Below, in pieces: positions 55,301-62,694 of a stretch of 64,000 nucleotides of DNA. Positions within the stretch are counted from its first letter, which is position 1. Every line of letters begins with the position of its first letter. Position numbers and translations under genes: made by a program. The stretch is from the NCBI GenBank assembly GCA_030867875.1, contig JAOWCC010001634.1:38831403-38895402 (forward strand), in the 5' to 3' direction. A model generated the notes under the pieces. That model ran no database searches. It was not told the origin of the DNA and saw nothing but the letters and a program-made list of their open reading frames with translations. Source of the DNA: Actinernus sp. WN-2022. Taxonomy: Eukaryota > Cnidaria > Anthozoa > Actiniaria > Actinernidae.

Positions 55301-58300
55301 TCAGACGTCGAACTTTTCATGCGCCGAACACAATTGAAACAAAAGATAATTAGGCGGCTTCTTTTGACCTAATTAGGTTCGGCGCATGGAAATTCGACGT
55401 CTGAATCGGGCCTAAGAATACAAACTTAACACTATAAACAATAAACTAAAAACTTACAAGGTTGATTCGAAATTTTCTGTCCGCTTGAATCCTAGCACTC
55501 AACCTCTCCATGTAAACAACAGAGGATAAGTAGGTTCCGACCCCGGGAGGGGATGGGGGTGGGGGGGGGGGGGTGGGGGGTGGGTGGAGGGGTGGGGGAA
55601 GGTACTTCTCTGTATAAGCTATACATGAATGTGCCGCCCCAAAGGGTATGGTTTTCGAGCTGTTTTAGTCTGTACGCAATAGAGTTATTAATTTTGCCAT
55701 TTTAGTCTGGAATAGGATATGATTTTGAGATGGAAGTAGTTTCTCTTGTTATTTTGACATTGATCTTAAAAATAAACACCAAAATATATCATCGCATTAG
55801 ATAACGCGATTAAAGGCAGCTTTAAGTGCCGCATGAAACCTTGGCTAAAGGGATAGATTTTCAGGGTTAGATGTAGGTCTGAAAAATCATATATTCATAT
55901 ATTATGATCTGAAATAAGGTCAGGGTTTTGAGACTCGGCGGCACACCCCTACCCAAAATTACGGGGAGTAACCGGGGGGGGGGGCTTCCGTCCATATGCA
56001 AAGTATTGGATAAAGTCGTAACTTTTAAGAAGAAATACACTCGCGCACAGTAGAACGCTAACCTTTTCTGCCGAATATCGTTCAAACACTCGGTAACTGA
56101 ACTCAGTGACTTTGTTGTAGCCATCTATAGTACTCAACAGCTCACAATTCTTCCAAACTGCACTCGGTAGGTACCCATAATTATAAGCCATGCAACTAGA
56201 ATGACGTAAACACGAGTCTGCGCACTGGAGTTCCGTCAACACTTGTCGTCGAGCCACTAGGTTCCCTTGCAGTTTCTTTCCTCTGATCAAGTCTTCTTCT
56301 GGCGGGATCTTGGGAAAAGAACAGTTGAAGTTATTCCAGATATGCTGCTGATTTACCTCTTCCAGGCATCGCTCATGTTCATTCGCCAAGCTGTAGTAGC
56401 AACAGCTGTTGTGACGTATGCATGTTAACTCATCTTGGGTACCAGTCTCTTGGCAGGGATTGTATCGATCAACAGCGACCCTGGAGCACTCTATGAATAG
56501 CAAATCTACTGTCAGTACCCGGGAAAGGCACTTATTTCGCGGCATTTTTATTTCCACAATGGGCTTAAAGGAGAACTAGGGGCTCCTGTCCGACGAATAT
56601 ACAAACTAGTATTCAAGAGAAATAAATTCTGCTATATATTTTATTTCTTTGTGGTGCACGTCTAAAAACAGGAGATCGAAAAATAACCGATTATCCGCTG
56701 ATAAAGCTAGTTTGTGTGGCGGCTCAATTCAGTGCTTTTTTTCCCGTATACGTTATGCATTCCAAGGAAAAACAACCACACCTTCAGCACAAAGAAAATA
56801 CAATAGTGCGCAATTATGAGTCGTTAGTCCATCTATTCAAAGCCGAGGCAACATGATCATAACAAAACTAATTTATTCCCCGTATCGTACGTCAGAGATT
56901 ACAGGAATTGAGCCGTCTGTACTTAGCGGCGATTGGGAGGAAGATTTGCAGATTTTGTTTCCTTTGACGCAAAACACAGTAAAATTAATTTTGGTATTAG
57001 GCTGGAGTGCGCATGTCTGTGATACCTAGGCTGTTGACCAAATATGGGAAGACTGTTGTTCCGTGCCCGTGTGCAACAGTCTAGAAACCAATCTTGAAAC
57101 TGCTTGAAATGGGGTTAAACGAAGTCAAACTCCATCCAACATGCTTTTAATATCTTTCAACACCTTTCAATGATGTTTTCAGGTCAATTTAAACGGTTTC
57201 AAGATATCGATCGGCTTCAACAAAATTAATGTTGTACCGACGTTGAATTATTAACTGATCATTGAACCGATGTTGAACCGATGGTGAACCGATGTTGTAC
57301 CGACGTTGAACTGATGTTGAACCGATGTTGAACCGATGTTGGACCGATGTTGAAACTGTTTGACCGGGGCTTAACACTTGGAACGCCTATCAGGGAACGC
57401 CTTCTAGTGAGTGTTTTTATAAAGGAACCTCCACAGAAAAACAATGTTTGCTCTGAAATGCCTGGTACGGATACCTACATATCTATTTCTGTCAGTTATG
57501 GACCAATCAGTTGCCATTTGAATTTCTCGGGGGCCGCCATATTGGCCACTTTGGAAAAGAGTAGGGGATTGGAGCTAGGGTGGGCTCGCAAAGGCGCTTG
57601 GGATCGTTACAGGGGACACGCATCGTACAGAATACAAACCAACATGGCGAATATCGCAATCAACTCATCGAATACAAGCAGAGAAAGTGAAATAAGCTTG
57701 AAAGAAGACACTGTACCAGAAGTAAAGCTCGACAGAAGTGTCCAGGAAAGGGTTCATAAAAGCAAACTTATTAAAGCAGAGCAAAGAAGTGAAAACTACC
57801 GCGGAACGGGAGTTAGCAGAAGTAAATCGAAGTTGTGTGGCCGATTGCTACGATGAATCCGCAACGATCCGAACACGTTATGCTTTAGCCGATTCCCTAC
57901 ATTTCCCACCATCATGGATTTGTCACTTTAAAGTATTAAATACTTTATAACTTTAGTTATACAGGTCTTGTTCTGTACAAGAGAAACGTTGAACCACTTG
58001 ATCTTGAAGTCCGCTAGGGTGACACGTATATTTTGTAGCGATTTACTACATACCAACTCCTTCCGGCTCTTCACCCTACAATCCCAAGAACAGAACAGGG
58101 CCTGTTTAAAGTTACAAAGTACAACCTTAAAATCATAAATCCATGATGGGAAACGTAGGAAGCATAACGTGTTCGGATCGTAGCATAAATATTCGGTCAC
58201 ACATGCAGCTTCGCTTTACTTCTGCTAACTCCGTTCCGCGGTAGTTTTCACTTCTTTGCTCTTCTTTAATAAGTTGATTTTTATGAACCCACATTTCTGG

Positions 58301-59338
58301 ACACTTCTGTTGAGCTTTACTTCTGGTGCAGTGCCTTTTTTAAAGTTTATTTCACTTTCTGTGCTTATATTCGATGAGTAAATTGCGATATTCGCCGTGT
58401 TTGTTTGTATTCTGTACGATGCGTGTCCCCTGTAACGATCCCAAGCGCCTTTGCGAGACCACCCTCGCCCCAATCCCCTACTCTTTTCCAATGTGGCCAA
58501 TTGGAACTTATGACGTCACACAGTTGCCTCTATTGTTACACAACAAAAGAGCTTTTGTGTTCTGACAATAGCGGCAATCTTGTGAGGTGGCGGTTCCCGG
58601 GAAATTCAAATGAGTTTTATGGTCAGGAAAATCAGTCCATAACGGTACAATTTACAGGAAACAAACAGCATTAGATTTAGGTATCCAGAACAAACATTTG
58701 AGTTGAAACATTGTTTTCAGTGCAGAGTCCCTAAAACAAGCGATTGGAAGTTAAAATTTCTCATGGTTTTAAGTAATGTCCGCGCAAGAGGTAGGCATAT
58801 GTTATGCATGGAATGTAAAAAGGTGCTAATTGTGGTATTGTTTCAATCTTCCACCTCATTGGCTTAGACATTAAAATCTATCTAAAATTGAAGAAGAAGA
58901 ATATTTTTTCTCATTTTGTAAACAGATTTGAATTGCATCTAGTGAAAACTCTCATAACTTTCAATATGACGAACTTTCATGATCAATATGGGGAACATTT
59001 TTAAATTGAACGTTTTCTTGGTTATTGTTTTGCACTCTTCTCATTGGACAAAATGTTTTCACACAAAAGAACTCTACCTTTAAAATGCATTTTTAGTGGA
59101 TATAATTTCAGAAATTCATGATTTAAGGGTTGATAAGTTGTCAGTATGAAAAACAGAAAATACTAAAGCGGGAAAGCAAATTGCATCTGAACAATAGAAT
59201 TGTGCCTACCTCTTGCGCGGACTGTTACTTAAAGTTGCTTCGCTTGCCTCACGCACTGACCTGAACACACTCCTCGTTTATAAACGTCACAAAATGTTCC
59301 CATGACAAACAGGAGCCACAGACGAATAACTTTTCTAC
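32008..59338 (-). CDS. Secreted, GPI-anchored-type PAN + six-cysteine-module protein (partial gene model)
   Basis: A spliced gene read from right to left: possible signal-peptide exon (59261-59338), PAN/apple exon (56063-56490), half-module exon (38981-39101), two full-module exons (37949-38230 and 33912-34193), and a terminal exon with a hydrophobic tail (32008-32272). The module has the spacing C-x7-C-x27..29-C-x14..18-C-x10..11-C-x17-C and is unfamiliar to me. Phases agree at every junction from 39101 to 32008, with codons completed across splices as S, R and W. The PAN exon ends in phase 0 while the 39.1-kb exon needs phase 1, so an exon carrying cysteines 1-3 of the first module must lie in the roughly 17-kb gap and was not found. 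An extracellular, cell-surface role is inferred from the signal-like start, cysteine density and tail; no function can be assigned. Confidence 0.6.
32385..32715 (+). repeat. Diverged direct repeat shared with 62695-63045
   Basis: Shares AATTTATCCACATGTACAG, AGCCATTTGAAATTAGA.AGA, TGTATGAGAAAAACAAC and CAACAGCAATTCTCCA in the same order and orientation. It lies 110 bp inside the last intron of the PAN/six-Cys gene. Confidence 0.75.
32762..33358. mobile_element. 0.6-kb TIR element
   Basis: Ends TAAAGTGCCACTACGACGAA and inverse (GATCGTAGGGGCACTTTA). An inner inverted pair is GGAAGCCGTGCCCTTTGTTC / its inverse with CCGGAAGTGATGTCATACACTTAA. No transposase. Lies in the last intron of the PAN/six-Cys gene. 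Confidence 0.8.
33780..33865 (-). mobile_element. tRNA-like SINE head
   Basis: Minus strand: TGGTTAGCTCACTCGGTCTC (A-box region) and GTCGCGGGTTCGAAACCCCG (B-box). Ends 47 bp from the six-Cys module exon at 33912. An isolated real tRNA gene is not supported because the anticodon arm does not fold convincingly. Confidence 0.6.
33912..34193 (-). CDS. Full six-cysteine module exon (copy 2)
   Basis: A 282-nt exon, phase 2 to 2, acceptor TTCGTGCAG and donor TG|GTGAGT. Cysteines fall at C-x7-C-x29-C-x14-C-x11-C-x17-C (LKCMRRKVKRC ... QYCEGG ... GQCTKEYFNTFQGKCNTK ... HLCW). More basic than its partner, with a dibasic-rich start (MRRKVKRCLRRTRDDK). Sequence identity to copy 1 is low outside the cysteines, so the duplication is old. 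Confidence 0.75.
34310..34745. repeat. C-tract and GGGGCATTTG repeat element
   Basis: A poly-C run at about 34318-34343 is followed by scattered copies of CAAATGCCCC (34410, 34683, 34712, 34730), the same core as at 10250-10500 in inverse, so the two loci hold related elements. Confidence 0.6.
34840..35060. repeat. Family C element, copy 3
   Basis: Has GTCACTTGCTGATATATCAC, TGAATTGCGCTCGTAATCCC and TTTTAGAAAGATCGACAATC. Confidence 0.6.
35086..35220. repeat. Two tandem copies of a 66-bp unit
   Basis: ACAATAGAGCTACAGTATAA through GGTCTGGATGTGGT occurs twice in a row, 66 bp apart, with three or four differences. Confidence 0.85.
35345..35530. mobile_element. Inverted-repeat element
   Basis: GGGAAATTAGTGATTAAATT and inverse (AATTAATCACTAATTTCCC) are paired around a GC-rich core (GAGCTGGGGAGCTGGGAGG). 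Confidence 0.6.
35799..35925. mobile_element. Family E-type short element
   Basis: AACAATTAGACTGCGAGCTCG and inverse end GAGAAGTCTGATTGTTTTAG; inner pair GGTTTCTATCG / CGATAGAAACC. Confidence 0.65.
36035..36330 (+). mobile_element. Family E element, copy 1
   Basis: Starts TTTAACAATTAGACCCGCAG, has a hairpin on GGGCTACGAGT, then a unique tail through GCGTGCGGTTTTTCTCTACC to AGTCCACTAGTTGGTTTATA. The whole element recurs inverted at 59690-59995. Confidence 0.85.
36336..36500. repeat. Family A repeat, copy 3
   Basis: CCATCAAATATTTTCTCTCG to GAAAATATTTGAAGGATGAT, directly abutting the family E element. Confidence 0.8.
36501..37740. other. Intron DNA of the PAN/six-Cys gene
   Basis: AT-rich; no exon with the expected cysteine pattern or phase seen. 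Confidence 0.35.
37741..37912. mobile_element. Short element with poly-G core
   Basis: GGCCAGGAGTTCCGC near the left and GGAACCTCCCCCTGGCTACG near the right, with a run of more than 20 G at about 37768-37793. Its right edge lies about 40 bp from a coding exon. Confidence 0.45.
37949..38230 (-). CDS. Full six-cysteine module exon (copy 1)
   Basis: A 282-nt exon, phase 2 to 2, acceptor TTTCCAG and donor CG|GTAAGT. Cysteines fall at C-x7-C-x27-C-x18-C-x10-C-x17-C (KNCTHGKMTNC ... FFCDNG ... PTCSKKFFKRISKCKG ... TLCR). One N-glycosylation sequon is present (NRT). Length, phases and cysteine spacing match the exon at 33912-34193, so the two are duplicates of one module. Family not recognised. Confidence 0.75.
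38981..39101 (-). CDS. Exon with cysteines 4-6 of a six-Cys module
   Basis: A 121-nt exon, phase 1 to 2, donor TGCAG|GTTAGT. It encodes a segment with C-x11-C-x15-C (GCTVQHFIQEAREC, then VECS across the splice), matching the second half of the module in the next two exons. An alternative acceptor 6 nt further in (CTCTAG) gives the same phase. A pyrimidine-rich tract (CCTCTCTTTTCTTTC) precedes the acceptor. Confidence 0.65.
39315..39500. mobile_element. Short TIR element
   Basis: TAGGCTACGGTTACACGATA at the left and TACCGTGTAACCGTATCTTA at the right are inverse; an inner pair is CCGGTACGAAT / CGTACGAATTTCG. Confidence 0.65.
39780..39960 (+). mobile_element. SINE fragment (second type)
   Basis: B-box GCGAGTTCAAACCCCGG, body GTCTTAAAATTGCTGCCTTT, TCGGATAAGGACGTAAAATC, and 3' end TTAAATAAAGTTGCTTTACTTTAC. 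The A-box half is missing. Confidence 0.75.
40442..40588. mobile_element. Family B hairpin element, copy 2
   Basis: Arms GACGTCATGGCCGCCATGTT and inverse (40460-40546), with outer inverted pair GGGTTGCA / TGCAACCC. Confidence 0.8.
40940..41265. mobile_element. TIR element
   Basis: Ends TTTCAAGTGGGGGGCTA and TAGCCCCCCACTTGAAA are inverted; an inner pair is CGTTTGTATGGCGA / TCGCCATACAAACG. Confidence 0.8.
41266..45059. other. Long non-coding stretch (intron of the PAN/six-Cys gene)
   Basis: About 3.8 kb of AT-rich DNA. No exon for the missing module half could be supported. Small open frames (for example 43389-43610 on the plus strand) show no homology or splice context. Confidence 0.4.
45067..45405. 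repeat. 27-bp minisatellite, about 12 copies
   Basis: Unit GCTGATTTTCAAGCTATATA plus GACTATA. The five or so central copies (45200-45355) are almost identical; the outer ones vary in length. Lies 0.9 kb from the retrozyme array. Confidence 0.95.
45406..46269. other. Non-coding DNA beside the retrozyme array
   Basis: Includes a pair of TGCGCATGAGCA motifs (45809, 45858) and GGCGGGAAATATTC near 46044. No gene. Confidence 0.35.
46478..46522 (-). ncRNA. Hammerhead ribozyme, array copy 1
   Basis: Minus strand order: GCCATA (stem I), core CTGACGAG, stem II GTTCT-AATA-AGAAC with five pairs, core GAAAC, stem III ACAGCTGT, triplet GTC, TATGGC (stem I). All conserved core positions are present. Expected cleavage is between 46484 and 46483. 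Stem III has only three pairs and is self-complementary, so dimers are expected. Confidence 0.92.
46991..47035 (-). ncRNA. Hammerhead ribozyme, array copy 2
   Basis: Identical to copy 1, 513 bp away. Expected cleavage is between 46997 and 46996. Confidence 0.92.
47504..47548 (-). ncRNA. Hammerhead ribozyme, array copy 3
   Basis: Identical to copies 1 and 2. Expected cleavage is between 47510 and 47509. On the minus strand this is the first ribozyme transcribed. Confidence 0.92.
47652..49024. other. Non-coding DNA with one 97-codon open frame
   Basis: A plus-strand frame at 48055-48348 reads MCWFIYFWLAFEVTYARRG and ends RCAMAFNF; it is compositionally protein-like (FTILEFLLADNELPLWARLF) but has no recognised homology, no splice signals checked out and no neighbours. 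Four GACGTCA-type sites cluster at 47767-47955. Confidence 0.3.
49030..49745. mobile_element. Large foldback element
   Basis: Arms include ACAATAGCCTTATTTACCAA / GTAATTTAGGCTATTGT, GTGAAAATGCACGCATGC / GCGTGCATTTTCATGTG, and TATTTTTCGAAAAT with inverse. The core carries AGAAAACACTTTTCTGTGTC and its inverse. Arms are diverged, so it is old. Confidence 0.7.
49935..50060. mobile_element. Family B element, copy 3
   Basis: GACGGCCATGTTGGTGTACC and inverse GGTACACCGACGTGGCCGCC around a loop; right end GTGACGTCATGTG. Confidence 0.7.
50210..50800 (+). pseudogene. Internally deleted LINE: ORF1 start joined to 3' end
   Basis: Begins near AAGATGGCGGCGGACAG. ATG at 50331 opens MAQALSITKEDLEATLDKKF, then an acidic/basic coiled-coil-like run ending SVQFLSD and a stop at 50462. 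This resembles the N-terminus of LINE ORF1 proteins, which form coiled coils. Right after it, non-coding DNA runs to AATAAAAGCTGTATGTCTGTCTGTGT, a typical CR1/L2-like 3' end with (TGTC)n. The endonuclease and reverse transcriptase are absent, so this is a deletion derivative. A lone host exon is the alternative. Confidence 0.5.
50801..51690. other. Intron/intergenic DNA
   Basis: No gene supported. Confidence 0.35.
51740..52025 (+). pseudogene. Possible fragment of a RecQ-like helicase gene
   Basis: The stretch from about 51799 reads VEELSLKFGVPSLKCKQLNV, then LFNFIRGK, reminiscent of the region just before motif I in RecQ-like helicases common in cnidarian genomes. The nucleotide-binding motif itself (GxGKS) is absent, replaced by ISFLGKAFQ, and the frame stops at 52021. 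An ATG at 51762 in another frame (MATRRPETDKFC) may be the original start, separated by a frameshift. Recognition is weak. Confidence 0.3.
52260..52385 (-). mobile_element. tRNA-like SINE fragment with telomere-type repeat
   Basis: Minus strand: CGTGGTCTAGCGG (A-box-like), then three TTAGGG units (plus strand CCCTAACCCTAACCCTAACC at 52334-52353), and CTGGGTTCGATTCCTAC (B-box). The TTAGGG run occupies the space where the anticodon region would be. Confidence 0.6.
52430..52520. repeat. AT-rich palindromic repeats
   Basis: ACTATAATTGTAT and ATACTATAATATTCAATAC occur in direct and inverted copies; no coding content. Confidence 0.6.
52740..53130. repeat. Family C element, copy 4
   Basis: TTTTAGAAAGATCGACACTCG, AACATTACCAATCTCGTACA and CAACCACGTGATTG match other family C copies. 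Confidence 0.6.
53178..53350. mobile_element. Family D MITE, copy 3
   Basis: AATAGACCTGGTCAGCTTGC at the left and an inverse CTATAGGGCTATT-type right end; core TTGAGTAATGTTTTTTG and GGGGAAATGTACATG. Confidence 0.8.
53485..53655. mobile_element. Family B element, copy 4
   Basis: GGAATCTTTTGTTTACGTCA, AATATGGCGG and ACGTCACGTGA mark the right end; the left arm is weakly conserved. Confidence 0.5.
53656..54060. repeat. Repeat-rich block with weak inverted repeats
   Basis: Repeated words such as TCATATGA / TCATATAAAC, GGGTGACCC-like and CTCGGGACA suggest a degraded foldback. Open frames on the minus strand overlap one another and lack homology. Confidence 0.4.
54085..55015. repeat. Family C elements, copies 5 and 6, with an internal 85-bp duplication
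   Basis: The left piece (54093-54180) has TTTGTACGAGATCGGTAGTG and TTTGTAAATGCTATTT. The right piece (54745-54985) repeats CCCATGGGATCACGAGCGCA and ATATCAGCACGTGACTGTTT twice in tandem, about 80 bp apart. Confidence 0.75.
55296..55412. mobile_element. Hairpin MITE
   Basis: CCCGATTCAGACGTCGAA and inverse, then CATGCGCCGAAC and inverse, with AATTAGG.. in the loop; about 117 bp in all. Confidence 0.85.
55455..55508 (-). CDS. Possible small exon (weak)
   Basis: On the minus strand ATGGAG|AGGTTGAGTGCT runs open to AACCTT|GTAAGT, reading RLSARIQADRKFRINL. Phase 0 to 0 fits directly after the PAN exon (phase 0 end), but it has no cysteines, no homology and a weak acceptor. Listed only as a candidate for the missing link. 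Confidence 0.2.
55535..55960. repeat. G-rich tract and degraded repeat
   Basis: G-rich run GGGGGTGGGTGG-type at about 55538-55605, then words also found at 9580-9760 (AGTCTGGAATAGGATAT and inverse), so both loci share an old element. Confidence 0.5.
56063..56490 (-). CDS. PAN/apple-domain exon
   Basis: Encodes 142 residues, phase 1 start after TATTCATAG, phase 0 end at AAG|GTTAGC. The first half is Cys-rich (YNPCQETG, LTCIRHNSCCYYS, ERCLEEVNQ). The second half is a PAN/apple domain: CSFPKI, then a strand with KLQGNLV, LQCADSCLRHSSCMAYNYGY, and WKNCELL, closing with FSYRVFERY. The C..C....C.ay.y....nCeL pattern is diagnostic of PAN_1. Such domains bind proteins or carbohydrates outside the cell. 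The frame stays open upstream of the acceptor to 56557 (including a Met), so a start there is possible but less likely. Confidence 0.8.
57245..57360. repeat. Degenerate short repeat of GTTGAACCGAT
   Basis: About ten imperfect copies of an 11-12-bp word GATGTTGAACC; open frames across it are repeat artefacts. Confidence 0.8.
57420..58735. mobile_element. 1.3-kb foldback element carrying the same frame start in both arms
   Basis: Outer arms (57420-57540 and 58590-58735) are of the same family as 2740-3765. Inner arms (57541-57905 and 58135-58500) are inverse copies with GAGTAGGGGATTGG, GGGACACGCATCGTACAGAA, and an ATG-containing frame (MANIAINSS in the left arm; TANIAIYSS in the right). No transposase. 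The frame start may be a captured or transposon-own 5' gene end. Confidence 0.8.
58736..59260. other. Intron between the signal and PAN exons
   Basis: Nothing but AT-rich DNA seen. The words GCGCGGAC and CTCTTGCGCGGAC occur in both orientations (58770, 59215), bounding a probable old TIR element (about 58766-59232). Confidence 0.45.
59261..59338 (-). CDS. Possible signal-peptide exon of the PAN/six-Cys gene
   Basis: A 78-nt exon flanked by TTTTAG and GTCAGT, phase 1 to 1. The chosen frame reads a basic start then RLWLLFVMGTFCDVYKRGVC, signal-peptide-like. Its last G joins AG of the PAN exon to make Glu in frame. No initiator ATG lies in the exon except an internal Met after the hydrophobic run, so the true start must be in an unseen upstream exon. 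A second frame (VEKLFVCGSC...) is also open, which keeps confidence low. Confidence 0.35.
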
Positions 59339-59689
59339 CTAAAACGAAAGAATACGAGTAGAGATTAGATCAGAGGTATAATGTCTTTAATGAAAGATGA
59401 TTTGAAACTGACCTAACCTAATCCTTGCTATCTTTGAACATTGAGGGCAGTATGTTAAATCTGTTAAATGAAAGAACGACAAAACTTAGGAAACCCGACG
59501 TTCGTCGATTCGAAAGTGCTTATGTTTAGTTAATCGGTCTCGAATTATAAATTCTGCCTTGTAAGAAATATTATTAATTACCAATCCATAAAATAAGTGC
59601 TTTATTATTCTACAAGCCAAACAATACCGGGTTTTATTTCATACAATGAAAAGTACAGCCACTCAGAAGGATGGAAAGTCGTTGGATAT

Positions 59690-59995
59690 TCGGCATTAGT
59701 ATAAACCAACTAGTGGACTATTACAAATCCTGCGTTCTGATTGGCTGCCCTACTATAATAGGTCTATTTGTGATAGCCCATGGTAGAGAAAAACCGCACG
59801 CATTTTCACGAAATAATATTTTTTTTCAACTTCAATTTGTTTCTTTCTATTATTTTCTACTGTCCGACTAGTTAGTTTATACTAAAACAATTAGACATCT
59901 CGCCCTCATGGGCTACGAGTTAAATACGAGTTCGGCTGCGCCTCATGGACTATTGACTCGTAGCCCATTCGGGCTGCGGAACTAATTGTTATCCC
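59690..59995 (-). mobile_element. Family E element, copy 2
   Basis: Inverse copy of 36035-36330 along nearly its full length, from TATAAACCAACTAGTGGACT to the GGGCTACGAGT hairpin. Confidence 0.88.
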
Positions 59996-60798
59996 ACGGG
60001 TTGTATCCAATGTTTTTCCTGCCAAGATTTGGCGCGCTCGTCCGTCACAACTTCCAGTTTTTTTTTCGCCGAAAACTCTGTGCAGCGCATGCACGCTTAT
60101 AGTGAGGTATGATGACGAAATTCCAAATTTGTAAGTAAGTTAGTAATATGGTTTTATGTGCACAGGCATGGGGGGGGGGGGGAGGGAGGGAGAAGAGACT
60201 GAGAGGGGGACTGAGGAGGGAAAGGGAAGAGGGGAGAGCCTGTACAGAAGCTATAGAAAAAAACCTTCCACTGATACCACATGGGACAACCATTATCTGG
60301 GTATTTAATTTTATAGGAATATTTGAGGATTACCGAAAGCTAAGGATGAAAGTGTCTCACTGATATCACGAAGAACATGCATATTAGATTTATAAATAAA
60401 GTGTACAGCAAACGCAAAACTCTCCAAATTCGCAAAGATTTGCCGTTTTAAGCCACAAGGACGTCAAGAAAGGGAGAATGTGCCGGATGTGTAAGCGGCG
60501 GGAAGACAAAACACAACATTGAGGCAAACTGATCTATATTTACCGATATTTCGTATTCAAAGATACACATTCTTCGCGATATTTCACGACACTGTCATCC
60601 TGTCGGGTAATTCTCATATCAGTTTCCTATAAACTGGGTCGATTAAATACAAACTGCCCCTCATAGTGTGGTATATTATTGAGTTCAAAACAATCTAAAA
60701 CAACACGGCGTTCAGTATGTGAGTTTCAGCGTGTTTTGCGTAGGTTGAAAGGATTTTCCCATAGATTGAGTCTTAAAGCAGAGCAGAGCTTTGCCTTG
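59996..60798. other. Non-coding DNA with G/A-rich stretch
   Basis: G run and GGGAGGGAGAAG stretch at about 60168-60240. No gene. Confidence 0.4.
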
Positions 60799-61370
60799 AA
60801 TAATAATAATAATAATAACACTTTATTTAATGAGGATATGCAGATAAAGTTTACACTTGTTTCCAATCTGGTCCTCCTAATTATTATATGCCAAGATAGA
60901 AACATGATATAATTACATTATAAGCCATAATAGATACTGATTATTTAACTACTCAAAAAGGAATATACATTATTGGGAAGATATGAAAAAACATTGAATA
61001 AAATATAAACACTATAGCTTTAGAATTATACAATTAAAAACATATATGTAAACGTAAGGTGGTTACATGTATTAAGGGATGGATCTAGAAACATCGTTAG
61101 ACATCACAGTCAGTAAAACCTATTGCTCTTCAACTCATTAGCATTAGTGAGTCTAGTTTTAAAATATTTCCTACAAAATCTATAACATTTTGGTAATGTA
61201 TCAGATTTAGTAGCAGTGACAGGAAAACTATTCCATAGCGACGGTGCTAGAAATGAGAAACAGCGCAAAAAAGGATGTCTAAGGGCCTGTTTACAAGAAG
61301 ATACTAGTAGGCTATTCTTTCCGCTAGATTTATTGGGAAAAGTTCCCACCGGGACTGCAGTCATGGACTG
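60799..61370 (-). pseudogene. LINE 3' end: C-terminal reverse-transcriptase tail
   Basis: Minus strand from about 61370: SSCKQALRHPFLRCFSFLAP then SLWNSFPVTAT and YRFCRKYFKTRL, ending at 61110. SLWNS(L/F)P is the usual post-RT motif of non-LTR elements. A 3' UTR and an (ATT)n tail at 60799-60818 close the element. Only the last 80 or so codons remain. Confidence 0.8.
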
Positions 61371-62439
61371 ATTGGTTTTAAGACTCGGTTCCAGCGGTAC
61401 ACCGCTGACCCGAGTAATTATTACTGGGCTGTGACGTCACACGTTCATGTCGCGCATAAAAAAAAACGGTATTTTATAGCTTGGTGAGTAAAAACAAACT
61501 TCTGAAATGATGGAATTCTGCTAATAAACAGGATATTATTACATGGCAGGTTGGAGATACTGTTTTATCTTCTCGCGGTGAATTTGTCGTAATACACTCG
61601 TTCGCTCCGCGCCGCTGCTATGTGATTATCCTCTATTTATCCAGCAAAAAAAAACCTACGTACTATTTTGACGATCTCCTGTTGGATAACAATATACGAC
61701 TTGAATATTATATTAAATTGAAAAATTCCATCTCTAGAGGAAACCGTGGTCAGCTCTGCCATGACTCGAGTGTTAGAATTGTCAAGAACGTGTTATATGA
61801 TCAATAACATTTTAATCCACATCATCGTAGGACAAAGATTCAAAAGGGAGATTAAGAGAAAGATGTCATAATCGCTAAAATACGTCGGGGGAGTCTAATC
61901 TTGTTTGATGGAGTCCCGTCATACACGGTAAAATTATAAGTTCCTATGAAACACTGGACAGCTTTAAAGTGACATTTTGCCGGACAGATTTTAGCTGTTT
62001 CCACTGTTGCTGTGAGAAATACATATGAGAAATAGAAAGGCTAAAACGAATTGTCGTGGAAACACATTTTCCTGGACGTAGAACCGACTTTTTGGTCAGT
62101 GTACTGTACGTGAGAATCATACCAAAAGCTGCGTCAAAAAACAGCTGGATCCCTAGTTTACGGTTCTCCGAGAAGCAATACGTATATAATTAACAGAAGG
62201 CATTCTGAAGTTACATTCAAATAGTATAACTGAAAACGTTAGGACTACAATGCAGCCGAAAGAACCTGCATAAAACAAATTCCTACTACTTACCCATATC
62301 ACCGTTTTATCTTCACTATTTCACCCGTTGTATTCCACAATTAATAAAATTGCGATATGTTAGTTAAGTCTCCGGGTCAAGTAAGTGTAAAGAACTTGAC
62401 ACTGAAAAACTGAACTTAAGGCGGAATACTTTCAATTGC
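61371..62439. other. Intergenic DNA
   Basis: No feature supported. Confidence 0.35.
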
Positions 62440-62600
62440 TCAGTGAAAACCACTGCAGGTGGAAGTGAAATTGTGCAAATGGTAAATGGTCAACAAAATG
62501 ACGGCAAGCACTAATGAAGTATTCATTTGCACTTGTGATGGTAGTTTTAGTTGTAGATTAATCTCTAGAGTGTTGACGTTGTCAAGCTTTAAATAATGGA
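62440..62600 (-). CDS. Possible terminal exon of a second six-Cys-type gene
   Basis: After a CACTCTAG acceptor, the minus strand reads INLQLKLPSQVQMNTSLVLA followed by VILLTIYHLHN and a stop at 62440. Its place relative to the repeat at 62695-63045 is the same as that of the GPI-tail exon relative to 32385-32715. The hydrophobic run is shorter and a polar tail follows it, so it may be decayed or spurious. Confidence 0.25.
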
Positions 62601-62694
62601 AGCAGTTCAGATTATAAGTAACACGATATAAAAGGATAATTATTTGCAATTTTTGGCATGAAATTGGAAGCATGATATTTAATCTTGAGTCATA

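Noticed and set aside
57189..57444. Repetitive proteins (SVQHRFNIGSTS type)
   Set aside because: Translation of a degenerate 11-12-bp DNA repeat.
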